Positions 25,441 to 33,757 of a stretch of 45,059 nt of DNA are shown here, piece by piece; position 1 is the stretch's first letter; each line of letters begins with the position of its first letter. The stretch is from positions 1-45,059 of the forward strand of contig CALXUD010000003.1 of the NCBI GenBank assembly GCA_944391585.1. The letters run 5' to 3'. A model generated the notes under the pieces. The model worked only from the letters and a program-made list of their open reading frames with translations. It was not told the DNA's origin and did not search any database. Source of the stretch: an uncultured Alphaproteobacteria bacterium (GTDB taxonomy: Bacteria > Pseudomonadota > Alphaproteobacteria > CAAHEQ01 > UBA3637). The position numbers and the translations under genes were made by a program.

Positions 25441-25641
25441 ATGACAAACGAAGAACGTATCACAGAATTAGAAATGGCTGTTGCTGAAATACAAAAAATG
25501 ATTGATGATTTAAATGCGGAATCAGTGCGTCAGGCTCAAGTGATGATGAGATTAGAGCAAGATTGCAAAAATTTGCGCTTATTGGTGGATGAGGGGGTTG
25601 TCAAACCATTATCGGAAGAAACTCCCCCACCCCATTATTAA
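25441..25641 (+). CDS. slyX: SlyX-family protein
   Basis: A 66-aa coiled-coil protein starting at ATG 25441 (MTNEERITELEMAVAEIQKMI) with AAAGGA upstream. The GTG at 25417 is open but less likely. It has the family's two features: a single amphipathic coiled coil with a LNAESVRQAQVMMRLEQ-like centre, and the C-terminal TPPPHY. The SlyX function is unknown. It converges on pepN, with 22 bases between the stops. Confidence 0.88.
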   Translation: MTNEERITELEMAVAEIQKMIDDLNAESVRQAQVMMRLEQDCKNLRLLVDEGVVKPLSEETPPPHY

Positions 25642-25663
25642 AGAATAGCATTCCTCAATCAAA

Positions 25664-28192
25664 TCATTTTAACATTCGTTCAATTGTTTCTTTGGCATTG
25701 ATTGATAAATTTTGTTGGCGAAGCAATGCTTCTAAAACAATTCGTGCTTGTTTTTGATTTGCTTCAGGGAATCTGTTATATCGGGCAAAAGCTGTTAACA
25801 AACGGGCAGACAAATGTGGATTCAATTTATCAATAAGAGCACATTGTTTTGCAAAAAACGCATATCCGCTACCGTCTATGTTATGAAACGCTTGCATATT
25901 GGTTGAAAACGCACCCAAAACGGCTCGTGCTTTATTGGGGTTTTTATAATCAAATTTAGGGTGTTGAATCAATTTTTGAACGATTTTTAAAGCCTCATCT
26001 GTCGGTGTTCTGGCTTGAAGTGCAAACCATTTATTAAGCACCAAATCATCTTTTTCATAGCGGTTATAAAAATCATTCAATGCTTCTTGTTTATGTGGTA
26101 AATCATTATTAATTAAAATAGCCAAAGCGCTTAAGCGGTCCGTTAGATTATCCGCCACTTGATATTGTGCATACACCATATCAGAGGCATCTGTTAGAGC
26201 TAAATAACTCAAAGCTACATTTTTAATGGCGCGTTTTGCTGCTGATTCTGTATCAGGAGAATAGGGAGCATCAGATTGATTATCATGATATAATTTTAAT
26301 AATTTATCTTTATATTGCTCCGCAAATGCTTGGCGCATGATTTTTCGAACGGATTGAATGGTTTGAATATCAATCACATCCATTTTGTCAGCTAACTCTT
26401 CTTCTGTCGGTAAACCGATTGCACGTGCCATAAAGGCTAAATCTAAACCCGGCTGAGAAAGATATCGCCCCATGATGTGAATCACATCTAAATTAGGTTG
26501 AGTGGCTTTTTGTTCAACCATTTCCAACATTTTATTCAACGCATACTGATGACCGATTTCATAGCGGTTAAACAAATCAGTATCATAAGTCATTAAACAA
26601 ATACGATCGCTGTCAGAATAGACAATATCCAAATCAATTGGTGCCGTGAAAAAACGGTTAATAGATAAGACTGGTTTTTGAGAGATATTTTCAAAAATAA
26701 ATTCTTGTTCTGACTTATCCAAAATAAGGGTGCCGTTTTTGATTTCTTTCCCTTCACTTGTCAATAAACCATAGAGCAGAGGGATCACAAACGGATCAGA
26801 AGATGTTTTATGGTATTGCTTTAGCAAAATCTTATAAATTTTTGTATTTTCGTCATAATCTGTAAAAACTTTTACGGTCGGTCGACCAGCGGTCGAATAC
26901 CATCTTTTAAACTGAGTTAAGTCTTTTCCGGAAGCATCTTCAATGGATTTTACGAACTCATCAATTGTTACAGCCTGTCCGTCATAACGTTTAAAATAGA
27001 GCGCGCACCCTTTCATGAAATTTTCAGAACCAACAATTGCTTTTTGCATCCGAATCAATTCAGCACCTTTCTCATAAACGGTACTGGTATAAAAATTTTC
27101 AATTTCTTGATAAGAATCTGGTCGCACGGGGTGAGCTAACGGACCATCATCTTCCGGAAATTGGGTAGCGCGTAAACCAATAACATCATCAATACGAGCA
27201 ACTGCGCGTGAACGTACGTCATAACTGAATTCCGAATCCCGGAAAACGGTGAAACCCTCTTTCAGCGATAAATCAAACCAATCCCGCAAGGTGACGCGAT
27301 CACCGGAATAGTTATGGAAGTATTCATGTGCAATCACGCGTTCAACATATTCAAAAGTGGCATCTGTTGCGGTATCTTTGCTGGCTAATAAAGCTGCATC
27401 ATTAAAAATATTTAATGATTTATTTTCCATAGCACCAGCATTGAAATGTGATACAGCCACAATGTTAAAGGAATCCAAATCATATTCTAATCCGAATACT
27501 TTTTCATCCCATGCCATGGCTTTTTTGATAGATTCCATTGCAAATATCAGTCTGTCTTTTTTGCCGCGTTCACAATATAATCCTAATTGCACCGTTTTAC
27601 CGGACATTGTTTTAAAAGTGTCATGGATAGAATCTAAGTTGCCGGCAACTAATGCAAATAAATAGCAAGGCTTATTAAAAGGATCTTCAAAAACAACCGT
27701 ATCTCCCTCATCTTTGATTTTATTCCCGTTTGATAATAAGACAGGATATTTTTTGCGATTTGCATGAATTGTTACAATGAATTTACTCGGGACATCTGAA
27801 TGGTCTGGATAATATGTGATATTACGAAATCCTTCCGGTTCACATTGGGTGCAAAACATTCCGTTTGACATATAAAGCCCCATTAATCGAGTATTTTCTT
27901 CAGGATTGATTTGAACTGTTGTTTCCAATTCAAAAGAAGATTTTGTTTTTAAAAGCGTTAAACTTTTATCATCCAATAAGTAGTCTGTTTTATCCAATAT
28001 TTGGCCATCCATTTTGACGTCCAACAGTGTCATATATTGTCCATTTAATAACAGGGGTTTTGTTGTATCTACTTTTTTGAAAAAAAGATTAGTTTTTACG
28101 ATGGTTTTTGTTGGGTTCAAGGTAAAATCCAATGCCGTTTTTTCCAACTGATAATGTGGTGCAACATAATCTTTGCGATATTTCAGTGTCAT
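25664..28192 (-). CDS. pepN: Aminopeptidase N (M1 family)
   Basis: Broad zinc aminopeptidase (842 aa) that trims peptides in the cytosol; no signal peptide is present. Exopeptidase motif GAMEN is at 253-257. The zinc site is HEYFH (His289, Glu290, His293) with the third ligand Glu about 19 residues on, in LSLKEGFTVF. The PepN-type end includes the DUF3458 immunoglobulin-like and C-terminal helical regions. Length is a little short of the E. coli enzyme (870). The ATG overlaps the stop of the upstream Sel1 gene (ATGA), so translation is probably coupled. Confidence 0.96.
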   Translation of the reverse strand: MTLKYRKDYVAPHYQLEKTALDFTLNPTKTIVKTNLFFKKVDTTKPLLLNGQYMTLLDVKMDGQILDKTDYLLDDKSLTLLKTKSSFELETTVQINPEENTRLMGLYMSNGMFCTQCEPEGFRNITYYPDHSDVPSKFIVTIHANRKKYPVLLSNGNKIKDEGDTVVFEDPFNKPCYLFALVAGNLDSIHDTFKTMSGKTVQLGLYCERGKKDRLIFAMESIKKAMAWDEKVFGLEYDLDSFNIVAVSHFNAGAMENKSLNIFNDAALLASKDTATDATFEYVERVIAHEYFHNYSGDRVTLRDWFDLSLKEGFTVFRDSEFSYDVRSRAVARIDDVIGLRATQFPEDDGPLAHPVRPDSYQEIENFYTSTVYEKGAELIRMQKAIVGSENFMKGCALYFKRYDGQAVTIDEFVKSIEDASGKDLTQFKRWYSTAGRPTVKVFTDYDENTKIYKILLKQYHKTSSDPFVIPLLYGLLTSEGKEIKNGTLILDKSEQEFIFENISQKPVLSINRFFTAPIDLDIVYSDSDRICLMTYDTDLFNRYEIGHQYALNKMLEMVEQKATQPNLDVIHIMGRYLSQPGLDLAFMARAIGLPTEEELADKMDVIDIQTIQSVRKIMRQAFAEQYKDKLLKLYHDNQSDAPYSPDTESAAKRAIKNVALSYLALTDASDMVYAQYQVADNLTDRLSALAILINNDLPHKQEALNDFYNRYEKDDLVLNKWFALQARTPTDEALKIVQKLIQHPKFDYKNPNKARAVLGAFSTNMQAFHNIDGSGYAFFAKQCALIDKLNPHLSARLLTAFARYNRFPEANQKQARIVLEALLRQQNLSINAKETIERMLK

Positions 28193-28860
28193 TTATTATC
28201 CTTTGCTTTCTTTTCTGCTTCTTTTAACTTTTGAATCCAAAAATTGGCTCGCTCAATGTTATAGGGAAATTCCCCATAGCCTCCCTTATAAATGGCAATC
28301 AAAGATTTCATGGCGTTAATCTGTCCTTTTTCGGCGGCCATTTCATAAACTTTAACAATTTTTCCAAACGGGACTTCATCCATATAGCCACGTTCAGCCC
28401 AAACACCCATAGCATAGAGTGCATCGGCATTACCGGCTTCGGCTGCCTGAATCATATAAATAATAGCCTTATCTCGATTTTCCGGGATTAAATCTCCCAC
28501 ATCATATAGTAAAGCAAGTTCATAGGCTGCACGGGTGGAACCCAAAAGTGCTGACTTTTCTAAAAAGCTTTCGGCTTTTTGAGGATTCCGATTAAATCCA
28601 TCACTTCCTTTTAAATATAAATTACCTAAATAATAAGAAGAAAGTTTTGAAATTAGAGTGTTATCAGATTTTGAAGCCATTAAAAAATAGCGTTCGGCTT
28701 TGTGCGGTTTATTTTGGCGTAAAAAGTCTAACGCTGTGTAAAGTTTGTTTTCCGGTGTCATGAAATAATCTTTGGCCGAAACATATCCGATAAAAACAAG
28801 ACTTAAAACGATCAAAGCAATCAATACATTGGAAATGGAAAAGATTTTTTTCAAATTCAT
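28189..28860 (-). CDS. Membrane-anchored Sel1-repeat protein
   Basis: A 223-aa protein with an N-terminal membrane helix (residues ~8-26, NVLIALIVLSLVFIGYV), followed by four or five Sel1-like/TPR repeats (LSSYYLGNLYLKGS, RAAYELALLYDVGD, ADALYAMGVWAERGY, INAMKSLIAIYKGGYG). It is probably periplasmic and attached to the inner membrane. AAAAGGA precedes the ATG. It is first gene of a two-gene unit with pepN. Only 36 bases separate it from the divergent murL ORF. Sel1 proteins act as scaffolds; no partner can be named. Confidence 0.85.
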   Translation of the reverse strand: MNLKKIFSISNVLIALIVLSLVFIGYVSAKDYFMTPENKLYTALDFLRQNKPHKAERYFLMASKSDNTLISKLSSYYLGNLYLKGSDGFNRNPQKAESFLEKSALLGSTRAAYELALLYDVGDLIPENRDKAIIYMIQAAEAGNADALYAMGVWAERGYMDEVPFGKIVKVYEMAAEKGQINAMKSLIAIYKGGYGEFPYNIERANFWIQKLKEAEKKAKDNK

Positions 28861-28872
28861 CTCATTTTATCC

Positions 28873-28901
28873 TTTTCAAAAGTTATAAAAAAAGGTATGA
28901 T
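28873..28901 (+). promoter_or_regulatory. Candidate promoter of murL-murD2, overlapping the first ATG
   Basis: TTTTCA (28873-28878), a 17-bp spacer and TATGAT (28896-28901). The -10 contains the ATG at 28897 and lies in an 11-bp palindrome GGTATGATACC. If it is used, translation must begin downstream, e.g. at TTG 28945, which has TAGGA 9 nt before it. Confidence 0.5.
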
Positions 28902-30252
28902 ACCCACACAATTACAGTTCAATAATTTAATAGGAATTTTTGTTTTGTGCAAGTCTTTTTATTTTAAAAGCTATCATTTCGATTCTCAATCCGGTAATTT
29001 GATGTTGAATTATCAGATTGATGAGAAGTATCATTTTTCGGAACAGCTTGTTTTTCCAAAAGATTATGGGGTTTTATCCTCTGAAAAAGAAGCACTTTTA
29101 GAGCAAATTTTCTTTTTAACACATATTGCTTTTGGTATCAGTTATTATAAAGCTTTTTTACCAAAAAAAATTATTGTTGAATCCGGCCAATTATCGCAAG
29201 AGCAAGCTGCTTTTTTTGATAAATTATATTTAAATGGGTTAGGCGAATTTTCTGTTAAAAATGATGTGGATTTAGATATTCATTTTCCTTCTTCAACAAA
29301 AATATCTCATTCATTTAATTTACCTCTTTTAAAGCGGGCATTGATTCCGGTTGGTGGTGGAAAAGATTCTTGTGTGACCATTGAACTTGTTAAAAAGATA
29401 TCTGTGCCGGCTTCTTTAATTTCTATTGGTTGTCCCATGGCCATTGAAAACTGTGCTCAAAAATCTGGTTTAAAACATATTGTGATTCAGCGCACATTAG
29501 ATTCGTTATTGTTGGATTTAAACAAAAAAGGGAAAGTCTTGAATGGACACGTGCCGATTTCCGGTATTTTGGCGTTTGTTTTATGGGCGGCAGCTGTTTT
29601 ATATGATTATAGATATGTGGTGATGTCTTGTGAGCGTTCGGCAAATGTTGGTAATTTAACGCGCAAAGGTCTTAAAATCAATCATCAATATAGTAAATCA
29701 TTTGAATTTGAACGAGATTTTGATATAATAACTCGTACTATCACGCCAAATTTTCATTATTTTTCATTATTAAGACCGTTATCGGAGATTCATATTGCTC
29801 GGTTATTTTCCGAACGATGTGCGAATTATTTTGATGTTTTTACCAGTTGTAATAAGGCTTTCAAATTGGATGAAACAAAGCGATTAACACATTGGTGTGG
29901 ATGTTGTGATAAGTGTCGTTTTGTCTTTTTGATATTGGCTGTCTTTATACCAAAAGATAAATTGATTCAGATTTTTGGTTCCAATTTGTTGAATGATTGG
30001 ACGCAGTTAAATGGCTTTGAAGAATTGTTAGGTTTTTCCGGTCATAAGCCATTTGAATGTGTTGGTGAAATTGATGAATCTCGTTATGCAATGCAACAAT
30101 TGATTGATTATTCTGAATGGCAACAGGATAAAATTGTTTCGTATTTTAAAGAGAAGTTGAAGATGCCGCTTCAAGCAAATTTATTCAATGTATCAGATGA
30201 ACATTTAATTCCAGAGGTTTTCCAAGATGTGTTTAACAACTTTAAATCATAA
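28897..30252 (+). CDS. murL: UDP-MurNAc-L-Ala-L-Glu epimerase MurL
   Basis: Matches MurL, which uses ATP to epimerise the terminal L-Glu of UDP-MurNAc-L-Ala-L-Glu to D-Glu in peptidoglycan precursor synthesis, replacing the MurI glutamate racemase route. Seen here: the PP-loop-like PVGGGKDSCVTIELVK (Gly153 to Ser158), CERSANVGNLTRKGLKINHQYSKS, and the Cys cluster CGCCDKC (Cys334, 336, 337, 340). The next gene is a MurD-like ligase overlapping by 26 bases, exactly the pairing described for the MurD2-MurL route in Xanthomonas. The product is 451 aa from ATG 28897, but that ATG has no well-spaced ribosome site and lies in a -10-like box. TTG 28945 (435 aa) is the better start. The identification rests on family knowledge; no search was run. 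Confidence 0.88.
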   Translation: MIPTQLQFNNLIGIFVLCKSFYFKSYHFDSQSGNLMLNYQIDEKYHFSEQLVFPKDYGVLSSEKEALLEQIFFLTHIAFGISYYKAFLPKKIIVESGQLSQEQAAFFDKLYLNGLGEFSVKNDVDLDIHFPSSTKISHSFNLPLLKRALIPVGGGKDSCVTIELVKKISVPASLISIGCPMAIENCAQKSGLKHIVIQRTLDSLLLDLNKKGKVLNGHVPISGILAFVLWAAAVLYDYRYVVMSCERSANVGNLTRKGLKINHQYSKSFEFERDFDIITRTITPNFHYFSLLRPLSEIHIARLFSERCANYFDVFTSCNKAFKLDETKRLTHWCGCCDKCRFVFLILAVFIPKDKLIQIFGSNLLNDWTQLNGFEELLGFSGHKPFECVGEIDESRYAMQQLIDYSEWQQDKIVSYFKEKLKMPLQANLFNVSDEHLIPEVFQDVFNNFKS

Positions 30253-31501
30253 GAAAATCGGCATTTTCGGTATGGGGCGTGAAGGAAAGGCCTTAAAGGA
30301 TTTTTTATCACAACATTTAATTGAATCAACATTGATTGAAATAGGGGAAGGAAATGTGTCGGATTTGGGTGAATGTGATGTCATTTTTAAGTCTCCCGGT
30401 GTCAGTTTATATCGTTCGGAAATACAAAGACTGATAAAAAAAGGAACACCTGTTTCTTCAGGAACTAATTTGTTCATGCGTTTAAAAAATCCGATGCAAA
30501 AAATGATTGCTATAACGGGGACAAAAGGCAAAAGCACGACATCTTCTTTATTGTATCATACTTTAAAATATTTTGGTATTCATGTTGGTTTTGGGGGAAA
30601 TATCGGATTGCCTTTAATTCAATTGCTAAAAGAAGATTATGATTGGATTGTGGCGGAATTGTCCAGTTATCAGTGTGCTGATTTTGTGGGAACACCGAAT
30701 ATTGCCGTGTTAGTCAATCTTTATCCCGAACATTTGCAGTGGCACGGTACACATGAACAATACTATGTAGATAAAATAAATATGGTTCGTCAGGCAAAAG
30801 TATGTTTTATTAATGCTGAAAATAAAAAAAGTCTTGAATATGCAAAGGATCTTTCCGCTCGTTTTTTTAATGATAAAAATACTATTCATGTGGAAAATGG
30901 CTTTTTTATGAATGCAAATGACTTATTGTTTTCAACATCTTCATTGAATTTAATCGGAGAACATAATCTTTCCAATGCTTGCGCCGTTTTAAGCGTTATT
31001 CAACAAATGGGACTAGATTTGAAAAAATGTGAAGACGCATTTAGAAGCTTTCAGTCCTTGCCACATCGTTTGGATAAAATAGCAGAAATAAATGGCGTTT
31101 TATTTGTGGATGACAGTATTTCTACCACGCCGGAAACGGCTCTTGCCGGATTGAAATCTTTCTCTCAAACGGCTCCAATGACCTTGATTGTTGGTGGACA
31201 GAATAGAGGCCAAGATTATACTGTTTTGATTGATTATTTAGTTCTAAATCGTCATCGGATAAAGCTTATTACTTTACCGGATACGGGGAAAATCGTTTAT
31301 GAAATGGCGCGTGCTTCTGGGATTGAGACCTATTATTTTGATACAATGGAGCAGGCGGTCAAAAAGGCTAAAATTATTACTCCAATGGGAGGTATTATTT
31401 TGTTATCGCCAGCAGCTCCCAGTTATAACATGTATCAAAACTTTGAAGAACGTGGTAACGATTTTAAAAAATGGGCTATGCTTAATTTTATTGAAAAGTA
31501 A
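30227..31501 (+). CDS. murD2: UDP-MurNAc-L-Ala:L-glutamate ligase MurD2
   Basis: Mur-ligase family protein of 424 aa. The N-terminal Rossmann part binds UDP (KKIGIFGMGREGKAL). The ATP P-loop is GTKGKST (98-104). The central domain includes AELSSYQCAD. The C-terminal domain has LPHRLDKI and FVDDSISTTPETALAGL. In general form it is MurD. Its tight overlap with murL marks it as the L-Glu-adding MurD2 rather than the standard D-Glu enzyme, an inference from context. A canonical murD would be expected in a dcw cluster only if both routes coexist. AGAGG lies 9 nt before the ATG, inside murL. Confidence 0.88.
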   Translation: MCLTTLNHKKIGIFGMGREGKALKDFLSQHLIESTLIEIGEGNVSDLGECDVIFKSPGVSLYRSEIQRLIKKGTPVSSGTNLFMRLKNPMQKMIAITGTKGKSTTSSLLYHTLKYFGIHVGFGGNIGLPLIQLLKEDYDWIVAELSSYQCADFVGTPNIAVLVNLYPEHLQWHGTHEQYYVDKINMVRQAKVCFINAENKKSLEYAKDLSARFFNDKNTIHVENGFFMNANDLLFSTSSLNLIGEHNLSNACAVLSVIQQMGLDLKKCEDAFRSFQSLPHRLDKIAEINGVLFVDDSISTTPETALAGLKSFSQTAPMTLIVGGQNRGQDYTVLIDYLVLNRHRIKLITLPDTGKIVYEMARASGIETYYFDTMEQAVKKAKIITPMGGIILLSPAAPSYNMYQNFEERGNDFKKWAMLNFIEK

Positions 31502-31513
31502 GAATAATGTTTT

Positions 31514-32323
31514 TCAACGTGAGAAAAATTTATTCCTTATTATTTCTTGAACAGGAATTTTCTTTTTTTTCTCTTCTTTTTTCTTTTTTAAAATTAGCTC
31601 TTCATTTATTTTTTTTGTTTGTTTTATTTTGTTTAATTTTATTTTAGCTAATTTTTTTAAATTTTTCTTTTTTAAAGTTTCATTTTTTAAATAGTTTTTA
31701 TATTCATCTTTTTTATCAGAGACAATTAAAAAATTATCTATAAAAGAAAGGACATCATTTTCCAAAATATTTGTTTTCTTTTTGAGAATAACTTGATGTT
31801 TCGTTAAATGAAAGATATCTTCTTCTTTAAATTTCCTCATAGGAGATAAAAGTTGTTTTTTTACTTCATAAATATTATAGATGTCAGTATGATGACTTAA
31901 TTTTATTGGTAAATCGGAATAAGACACTCTCACTTCTTTAAAATTAACATCTATATCTCTTTGTTCTAACACTTTATTTTTATTGATAGAAATCCAAGAA
32001 ATATCTTTTTGGTCTGTGATAGCAAATATATTTCTTTCTGTTTCAACAGTTGTTGGCATAAAATCTCGAGGATCTCCTTGATAAGTATCTCTTACACATC
32101 GGATAGAACCGTTTGCTAAATAATAAGTTTTATTTCCAATGGTTATTTTTTTTATTTTAATTGGCGATATTATTTCAGTTTTATCAACATGATCCAAGAT
32201 ATTTTTTAAATATGTTGGATTAACAATTTCTTTTAATTTTTGAGTTAATTTAGGATCATTAAGAGATGTTTCTTCTATAGTTGTTTTTTTAAATAAAGAA
32301 GTCAAAAAAGTTTTTAAAGACAT
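31514..32323 (-). CDS. Unknown 269-aa protein with Lys-rich helical tail
   Basis: Not recognised. The start is ATG 32323 (MSLKTFLTSLFKKT) with GGAGGG upstream. The open codons beyond it overlap the promoter's -35. Residues 1-60 are helical. Residues ~60-190 look like a beta-rich domain (IKKITIGNKTYYLANGSIRC, ISWISINKNKVLE, QVILKKKTNIL). Residues ~200-269 are extremely Lys-rich and helical, ending VQEIIRNKFFSR. There is no signal or membrane segment. It is a single-gene unit with a near-perfect promoter, converging on murD2 (12 bases between stops). Base composition is even more AT-rich than its neighbours, which hints at an accessory origin. Confidence 0.78.
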   Translation of the reverse strand: MSLKTFLTSLFKKTTIEETSLNDPKLTQKLKEIVNPTYLKNILDHVDKTEIISPIKIKKITIGNKTYYLANGSIRCVRDTYQGDPRDFMPTTVETERNIFAITDQKDISWISINKNKVLEQRDIDVNFKEVRVSYSDLPIKLSHHTDIYNIYEVKKQLLSPMRKFKEEDIFHLTKHQVILKKKTNILENDVLSFIDNFLIVSDKKDEYKNYLKNETLKKKNLKKLAKIKLNKIKQTKKINEELILKKKKEEKKKKIPVQEIIRNKFFSR

Positions 32324-32348
32324 TATTCCCTCCGTAAAATACAAAAAC

Positions 32349-32377
32349 ATTATATCATAAAAATAATGTTTTTTCAA
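32349..32377 (-). promoter_or_regulatory. Promoter of the 269-aa gene, with embedded inverted repeat
   Basis: Minus-strand TTGAAA (32372-32377), a 17-bp spacer and perfect TATAAT (32349-32354). The repeat AACATTAT ... ATAATGTT (9-bp spacer) covers the spacer and the -10 and could be an operator. Confidence 0.78.
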
Positions 32378-32414
32378 CTTTTTTTTAAAAAAATAGAATT
32401 TGTATATCAGCGAA

Positions 32415-32441
32415 TAAAAAAGCCGCCTGAAAAGGCGGTTT
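32415..32441 (-). terminator. Terminator of tRNA-Asp
   Basis: On the minus strand CCGCC-TTTTCA-GGCGG followed by C and TTTTTT, starting ~7 bases past the tRNA 3' end. Confidence 0.85.
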
Positions 32442-32447
32442 GATAAA

Positions 32448-32524
32448 TGGCGGGAGTGAAGGGGCTCGAACCCTCGACCTTCTGCGTGACAGGCAGACGC
32501 TCTAACCAGCTGAGCTACACCCCC
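32448..32524 (-). tRNA. tRNA-Asp (anticodon GTC), CCA encoded
   Basis: A 77-nt cloverleaf. Acceptor GGGGGTG/CACTCCC with one G-T pair, discriminator G plus CCA. D arm TAGCTCAGCTGGTTAGAGC, anticodon loop CTGTCAC, T arm with GTTCGAGCC. Confidence 0.97.
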
Positions 32525-32540
32525 ATAAGGGATGGGACAT

Positions 32541-32569
32541 CTTTTATCAGGATTTTAAACAAAAATCAA
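32541..32569 (-). promoter_or_regulatory. Promoter of tRNA-Asp
   Basis: Minus-strand TTGATT (32564-32569), a 17-bp spacer and TAAAAG (32541-32546), 16 bases before the tRNA 5' end. No terminator is visible after glk, so readthrough from the long operon may also reach the tRNA. Confidence 0.6.
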
Positions 32570-32597
32570 GTCTTTTTTTTATAAAAATGATATTTTT

Positions 32598-33536
32598 TTA
32601 ATTTTGATGATGTTTGGCCAGATATTTTAATCCGTCAAATGCCATATGTGGTTTTAGAATAAGGAAAACGGGAATAGTTTCCAAATATGATTTTAAACGC
32701 CCTTTTTCTTTGAAATAAAAGGAAAATTTTGATTTTTTAAAAAGTTTTAAGATAAATGGGTCTTGTAAAATACTGCCAGTTAAATAAATGCCGCCGCTTG
32801 TTTTTAAAGTTAATGCTAAATTACCGGCAAAAATTCCTAAAAATTCAAAGAAAAATTGATACGTTTCCAATGCATTTTGATTTTTTTGAATAGCTAATCG
32901 ATATAATTCTTCAGTTGATTGAATCGGATGGCCACCATTTTTGAGTTGAATGAGCGCATTGTATAAATTGACTAATCCCGGACCAGATAATACACGTTCA
33001 AAGGAAAGTGGATTAAATTGGTTGGATAAAATCTGGGCAATTTGTTGCTGTATTGGTGAAATGGGAGTTAGTGTGCTATGCCCAGCCTCAGACTCTAATA
33101 CTTTGCCATTATAAATGAAACAACATCCTAAGCCGGTTCCGGGGCCAATTAAGGCAATCGGTTGATTTTTATCTGCTTTTTTGGATGAAAGAGGGTATAT
33201 TTCTTTCTTTTTTAAACCTAAAACCCCTAATCCTTGTAATTTAAAGTCGTTAACGAAAAGAACGGTTTTAAATTGAAATTCTTTTTGAAATTTTTGGACG
33301 TTAATTTTCCAATTTAAATTACTGAAAAATAATGTGTTTTTTTGAATAATTCCAGCGCCACCCAAAATTAATGAGCTGGGTCTTTGAGAAAGGGTTTTTA
33401 AATAAACGCTTAATACATCGGTAAAGCTTATAAAATCCCGATTATAGTAAATTTTAATAGGAGATTGCTTTGAATTACGGTATATGGCAAAGCGGCTGTG
33501 TGTTCCGCCAATATCTGCCAATAAAATATCTGCCAT
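32598..33536 (-). CDS. glk: Glucokinase (Glk family)
   Basis: Phosphorylates glucose with ATP in the cytosol. I start at ATG 33536 (MADILLADIGGTHSRFAIY) with AAGGAG upstream, giving 312 aa. Phosphate-binding DIGGTHSR is at 8-15. Catalytic Asp is in FVNDFKLQG, and the glucose/ATP region is LIGPGTGLGCCFI with ESEAGHSTL after it. This is the proteobacterial Glk (PF02685) type rather than ROK. It is last gene of the long minus-strand operon, 11 bases after the 69-aa gene. With malQ and glgX elsewhere in the window, it would feed glucose released from glycogen into glycolysis. Confidence 0.93.
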   Translation of the reverse strand: MADILLADIGGTHSRFAIYRNSKQSPIKIYYNRDFISFTDVLSVYLKTLSQRPSSLILGGAGIIQKNTLFFSNLNWKINVQKFQKEFQFKTVLFVNDFKLQGLGVLGLKKKEIYPLSSKKADKNQPIALIGPGTGLGCCFIYNGKVLESEAGHSTLTPISPIQQQIAQILSNQFNPLSFERVLSGPGLVNLYNALIQLKNGGHPIQSTEELYRLAIQKNQNALETYQFFFEFLGIFAGNLALTLKTSGGIYLTGSILQDPFILKLFKKSKFSFYFKEKGRLKSYLETIPVFLILKPHMAFDGLKYLAKHHQN

Positions 33537-33547
33537 TAATTGCTCCT

Positions 33548-33757
33548 TTATTGTTTTAAAATACAAATCACATTGTGATATAAACAGGCAAAACCTTGAC
33601 CGATTTTTTCAAAAAAAGGAAGTTGAACGTTCTTTTCCAAGCACGAAAGCATATCTCCTGCACAAACATTAGTTGCAGTTGGTGTCGAAAAAAGATAAAT
33701 CAACACGCCAATTAAAGACAAAATAATAAGTCCCCAAAAGAGGGTTTTAAACATCAT
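33548..33757 (-). CDS. Small 69-aa membrane protein with four cysteines
   Basis: Not recognised. One N-terminal membrane helix (residues ~3-24, FKTLFWGLIILSLIGVLIYLF) is followed by a short, probably periplasmic domain with four Cys (NVCAGDMLSCLEKN and FACLYHNVICILKQ) that could form two disulfides. The start ATG lies inside the end of the uridylyltransferase gene (11-base overlap) with GGAAGG upstream. The gene is followed after 11 bases by glk. Tight packing in the operon supports a real gene. Confidence 0.75.
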   Translation of the reverse strand: MMFKTLFWGLIILSLIGVLIYLFSTPTATNVCAGDMLSCLEKNVQLPFFEKIGQGFACLYHNVICILKQ

